Below are positions 61,796 through 64,000 of a stretch of DNA of 64,000 nt, piece by piece. The position numbers and the translations under genes are program-made. How positions within the stretch are numbered: position 1 is the stretch's first letter; each line of letters begins with the position of its first letter. The notes below the pieces were generated by a model. The model ran no database searches. It had not been told where the DNA came from and saw only the letters and a list, made by a program, of their open reading frames with translations. The DNA is from Nocardia gamkensis NBRC 108242 (lineage in GTDB: Bacteria > Actinomycetota > Actinomycetes > Mycobacteriales > Mycobacteriaceae). The DNA is taken from assembly GCF_001612985.1 (NCBI RefSeq), contig NZ_BDBM01000034.1, forward strand, positions 1-64,000, given 5' to 3'.

Positions 61796-64000
61796 ATGAA
61801 CCGCAAGACAGTGTTTCGCACCCTGGCCATAGTCTCGGGCATTCTGCTCGTGATCTATGCGTTCAGCTATTTCGGCAACGACACGCGGGGCTGGAAGAGC
61901 GTCGATACCTCGGTTGCCCTCAGCCAGCTCGAGAACAAGAGCAACGTCCAGAACATTCAGATCGATGATCGCGAGCAGCAGCTGCGCATCGAGCTGAAGG
62001 ACGGCAACGACGCCACCGGCGGGCAGAACAAGATCATCGCGAAGTATCCGGGCGGCAGCGAGACCTCCGCCCAGGTCTTCTCTGCCGTGAAGAACTCCGG
62101 CGCCCCGTACAACACGGTGGTCAAGCAGGAGAGCTGGTTCACCCAGATCCTGCTGTTCGTGCTGCCGATGGTCATCCTGCTCGGCCTGTTCATCTTCGTG
62201 ATGGCCCGCATGCAGGGCGGCGGGCGCGGCGGCATGATGGGCTTCGGCAAGTCGAAGGCCAAACAGCTGTCCAAGGACATGCCCAAGACCACGTTCGCCG
62301 ACGTGGCCGGAGCCGACGAGGCGGTCGAGGAACTCTACGAGATCAAGGACTTCCTGCAGAATCCGGTCCGCTACCAGGCCCTCGGCGCCAAGATCCCCAA
62401 GGGCGTCCTGCTCTACGGCCCGCCCGGCACCGGTAAGACCCTGCTGGCCCGCGCCGTCGCGGGCGAGGCCGGTGTGCCGTTCTTCACCATTTCCGGTTCG
62501 GACTTCGTGGAGATGTTCGTCGGCGTCGGCGCCTCCCGGGTGCGCGACCTGTTCGAGCAGGCCAAGCAGAACAGCCCCTGCATCATCTTCGTCGACGAGA
62601 TCGACGCGGTCGGCCGCCAGCGCGGCGCGGGCCTCGGCGGCGGGCACGACGAACGCGAGCAGACCCTCAACCAGCTGCTGGTCGAGATGGACGGCTTCGG
62701 CGACCGCACCGGCATCATCCTGATCGCGGCGACCAACCGGCCCGACATCCTCGACCCGGCGCTGCTGCGTCCCGGCCGGTTCGACCGGCAGATCCCGGTG
62801 GGCAACCCCGACCTCGCCGGTCGCCGCGCGATCCTGCGGGTGCACTCGCAGGGCAAGCCGATCTCGCCGGACGCCGACCTGGACGGCTTGGCCAAGCGCA
62901 CCGTCGGCATGTCCGGCGCCGACCTGGCCAATGTGATCAACGAGGCCGCCCTGCTCACCGCCCGCGAGAACGGCGCGATGATCACCGGCGAATCGCTGGA
63001 GGAGTCGGTCGATCGCGTGATCGGCGGTCCGCGGCGCAAGAGCCGGATCATCAGCGAGCACGAGAAGAAGATCACCGCCTACCACGAGGGCGGCCACACC
63101 CTGGCCGCCTGGGCGATGCCGGACATCGAGCCGGTCTACAAGGTCACCATCCTGGCCCGCGGACGCACCGGCGGCCACGCCATGACGGTGCCCGAGGACG
63201 ACAAGGGCCTGATGACCCGCTCGGAGATGATCGCCCGCCTGGTGATGGCGATGGGCGGCCGCGCGGCCGAGGAACTGGTGTTCCACGAGCCGACCACCGG
63301 CGCGTCCTCCGATATCGACCAGGCCACCAAGATCGCCCGCGCGATGGTCACCGAGTACGGCATGAGTGCCCGGCTCGGCGCCGTCCGTTACGGCCAGGAG
63401 CAGGGCGATCCGTTCCTCGGCCGCTCGATGGGCATGGGTTCGGACTACTCGCACGAGGTGGCGGGCGCGATCGACGAGGAGGTGCGCAACCTGATCGAGG
63501 CCGCGCACACCGAGGCGTGGGCGATCCTGAACGAGTACCGCGACGTGCTCGACGACCTGGCCACCGCGCTGCTGGAACGGGAGACCCTGCACCGCAAGGA
63601 TCTCGAGCAGATCCTCACCTCGGTGCAGAAGCGCCCGCGCATCACCGCGTTCAACGATTTCGGCGACCGCGTCCCTTCGGACAAGCCGCCGGTGAAGACC
63701 CCTGGCGAGCTGGCCGCCGAGCGTGGCGAGTCCTGGCCGCCGGAGCCGGTCGCCGAGCCGGTGGCCGCGTCCGCGCAGCGCGAGCCGCAGCCCGCCAACG
63801 GGTACCCGCCGCACGAGAGCGGTTACGGCGCTCCGCCGCAATACGGCCGCCCGCCCGCGTCGGGTGGTTACCCGCTGCCCCAGGCGCCCGCTCCGGCGTA
63901 TCCGCGCCAGGGGACGCACGGTTCGCGGCCGGACTACGGCGCTCCGGCGGGATGGTCGGCTCCCGGCTGGCCGCCGCGGGACGAGCCGCAGCCGGGTCAG
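61796..64000 (+). CDS. ftsH: ATP-dependent zinc metalloprotease FtsH (3' end missing)
   Basis: Membrane AAA+ protease that degrades misfolded membrane proteins and regulators. The 735 codons present run off the window. Two membrane segments (about 10-25 and 120-140) flank an outside domain. The AAA domain has Walker A GPPGTGKT, Walker B IIFVDEID and the SRH (ATNRPDILDPALLRPGRFDR). The zinc motif is HEGGH, as in mycobacterial FtsH rather than HEAGH. The end is Pro/Gly/Tyr-rich and low in complexity. Start ATG 61796 (MNRKTVFR) fits relatives although no strong ribosome site precedes it. Confidence 0.97.
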   Translation, partial: MNRKTVFRTLAIVSGILLVIYAFSYFGNDTRGWKSVDTSVALSQLENKSNVQNIQIDDREQQLRIELKDGNDATGGQNKIIAKYPGGSETSAQVFSAVKNSGAPYNTVVKQESWFTQILLFVLPMVILLGLFIFVMARMQGGGRGGMMGFGKSKAKQLSKDMPKTTFADVAGADEAVEELYEIKDFLQNPVRYQALGAKIPKGVLLYGPPGTGKTLLARAVAGEAGVPFFTISGSDFVEMFVGVGASRVRDLFEQAKQNSPCIIFVDEIDAVGRQRGAGLGGGHDEREQTLNQLLVEMDGFGDRTGIILIAATNRPDILDPALLRPGRFDRQIPVGNPDLAGRRAILRVHSQGKPISPDADLDGLAKRTVGMSGADLANVINEAALLTARENGAMITGESLEESVDRVIGGPRRKSRIISEHEKKITAYHEGGHTLAAWAMPDIEPVYKVTILARGRTGGHAMTVPEDDKGLMTRSEMIARLVMAMGGRAAEELVFHEPTTGASSDIDQATKIARAMVTEYGMSARLGAVRYGQEQGDPFLGRSMGMGSDYSHEVAGAIDEEVRNLIEAAHTEAWAILNEYRDVLDDLATALLERETLHRKDLEQILTSVQKRPRITAFNDFGDRVPSDKPPVKTPGELAAERGESWPPEPVAEPVAASAQREPQPANGYPPHESGYGAPPQYGRPPASGGYPLPQAPAPAYPRQGTHGSRPDYGAPAGWSAPGWPPRDEPQPGQ

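Noticed and set aside
61628..63919. A 763-codon open frame on the minus strand
   Set aside because: It is the shadow of ftsH, whose plus-strand translation shows every family motif.

Overview
The window is high-GC actinobacterial DNA. The conserved order ppa, dacB-like carboxypeptidase, zinc metalloprotease, tilS, hpt and, further on, ftsH matches Mycobacteriales. A SAM-IV riboswitch, many GTG starts and the FtsH sequence fit Nocardia or a close relative. The genus call is an inference from protein and gene-order memory, not from a search.

Bases 1-1381 hold the end of the core: holB (clamp-loader delta') and a complete tRNA-Thr(CGU). An integrated element of about 16.2 kb starts in the 3' half of that tRNA and ends at a 43-bp repeat of the tRNA 3' end at 17527-17569. 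It has the layout of an actinomycete integrative and conjugative element (AICE): integrase, Xis-like protein, HUH-type Rep, an FtsK/TraB-like translocase, a TPR/HTH regulator with a LOG-like enzyme, and a three-gene operon of unknown function. It also carries two cargo modules. One is an acidic protein plus a coiled-coil protein with a nuclease-like N-terminus (12204-13800). The other is a HEPN-like protein plus P-loop ATPase pair of visibly lower GC (14320-16529), the best candidate for an undescribed defence or toxin system. The Rep gene seems to have lost its HUH motif through two compensating one-base indels in G runs.

Bases 17.8-30.0 kb are chromosomal accessory genes. They include an FAD oxidoreductase with a SigJ-like ECF sigma factor, a MarR regulator with palindromic operators, an SPW-repeat membrane protein, an RsbQ/RsbP-like stress-sensing pair, an MFS transporter, a PPOX-fold protein, a secreted protein, an alpha/beta hydrolase with a TetR-type operator, and a DUF2752 protein.

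Bases 30.0-46.1 kb hold a Pls/PosA-type single-module peptide synthetase coupled to an M1 aminopeptidase. Next comes a SAM-IV riboswitch ahead of a cysteine-desulfurase-like enzyme, followed by small enzymes (Uma2, flavin reductase, YbaK, a short OHCU decarboxylase-like protein, crotonase) and the core run ppa, dac, metalloprotease, tilS, hpt.

Bases 46.1-64.0 kb carry a translationally coupled operon of a membrane Ser/Thr kinase, a membrane pseudokinase with a repeat-filled insert, and a cyclase-family protein. Divergent from it is an amidase-fold protein that has lost its catalytic residues, followed by a LysR regulator. An SDR/aldehyde dehydrogenase operon faces a PucR-type regulator across a repeat-rich promoter region. 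DUF2277, DUF1266 and PH-like proteins follow, and ftsH runs off the right edge.
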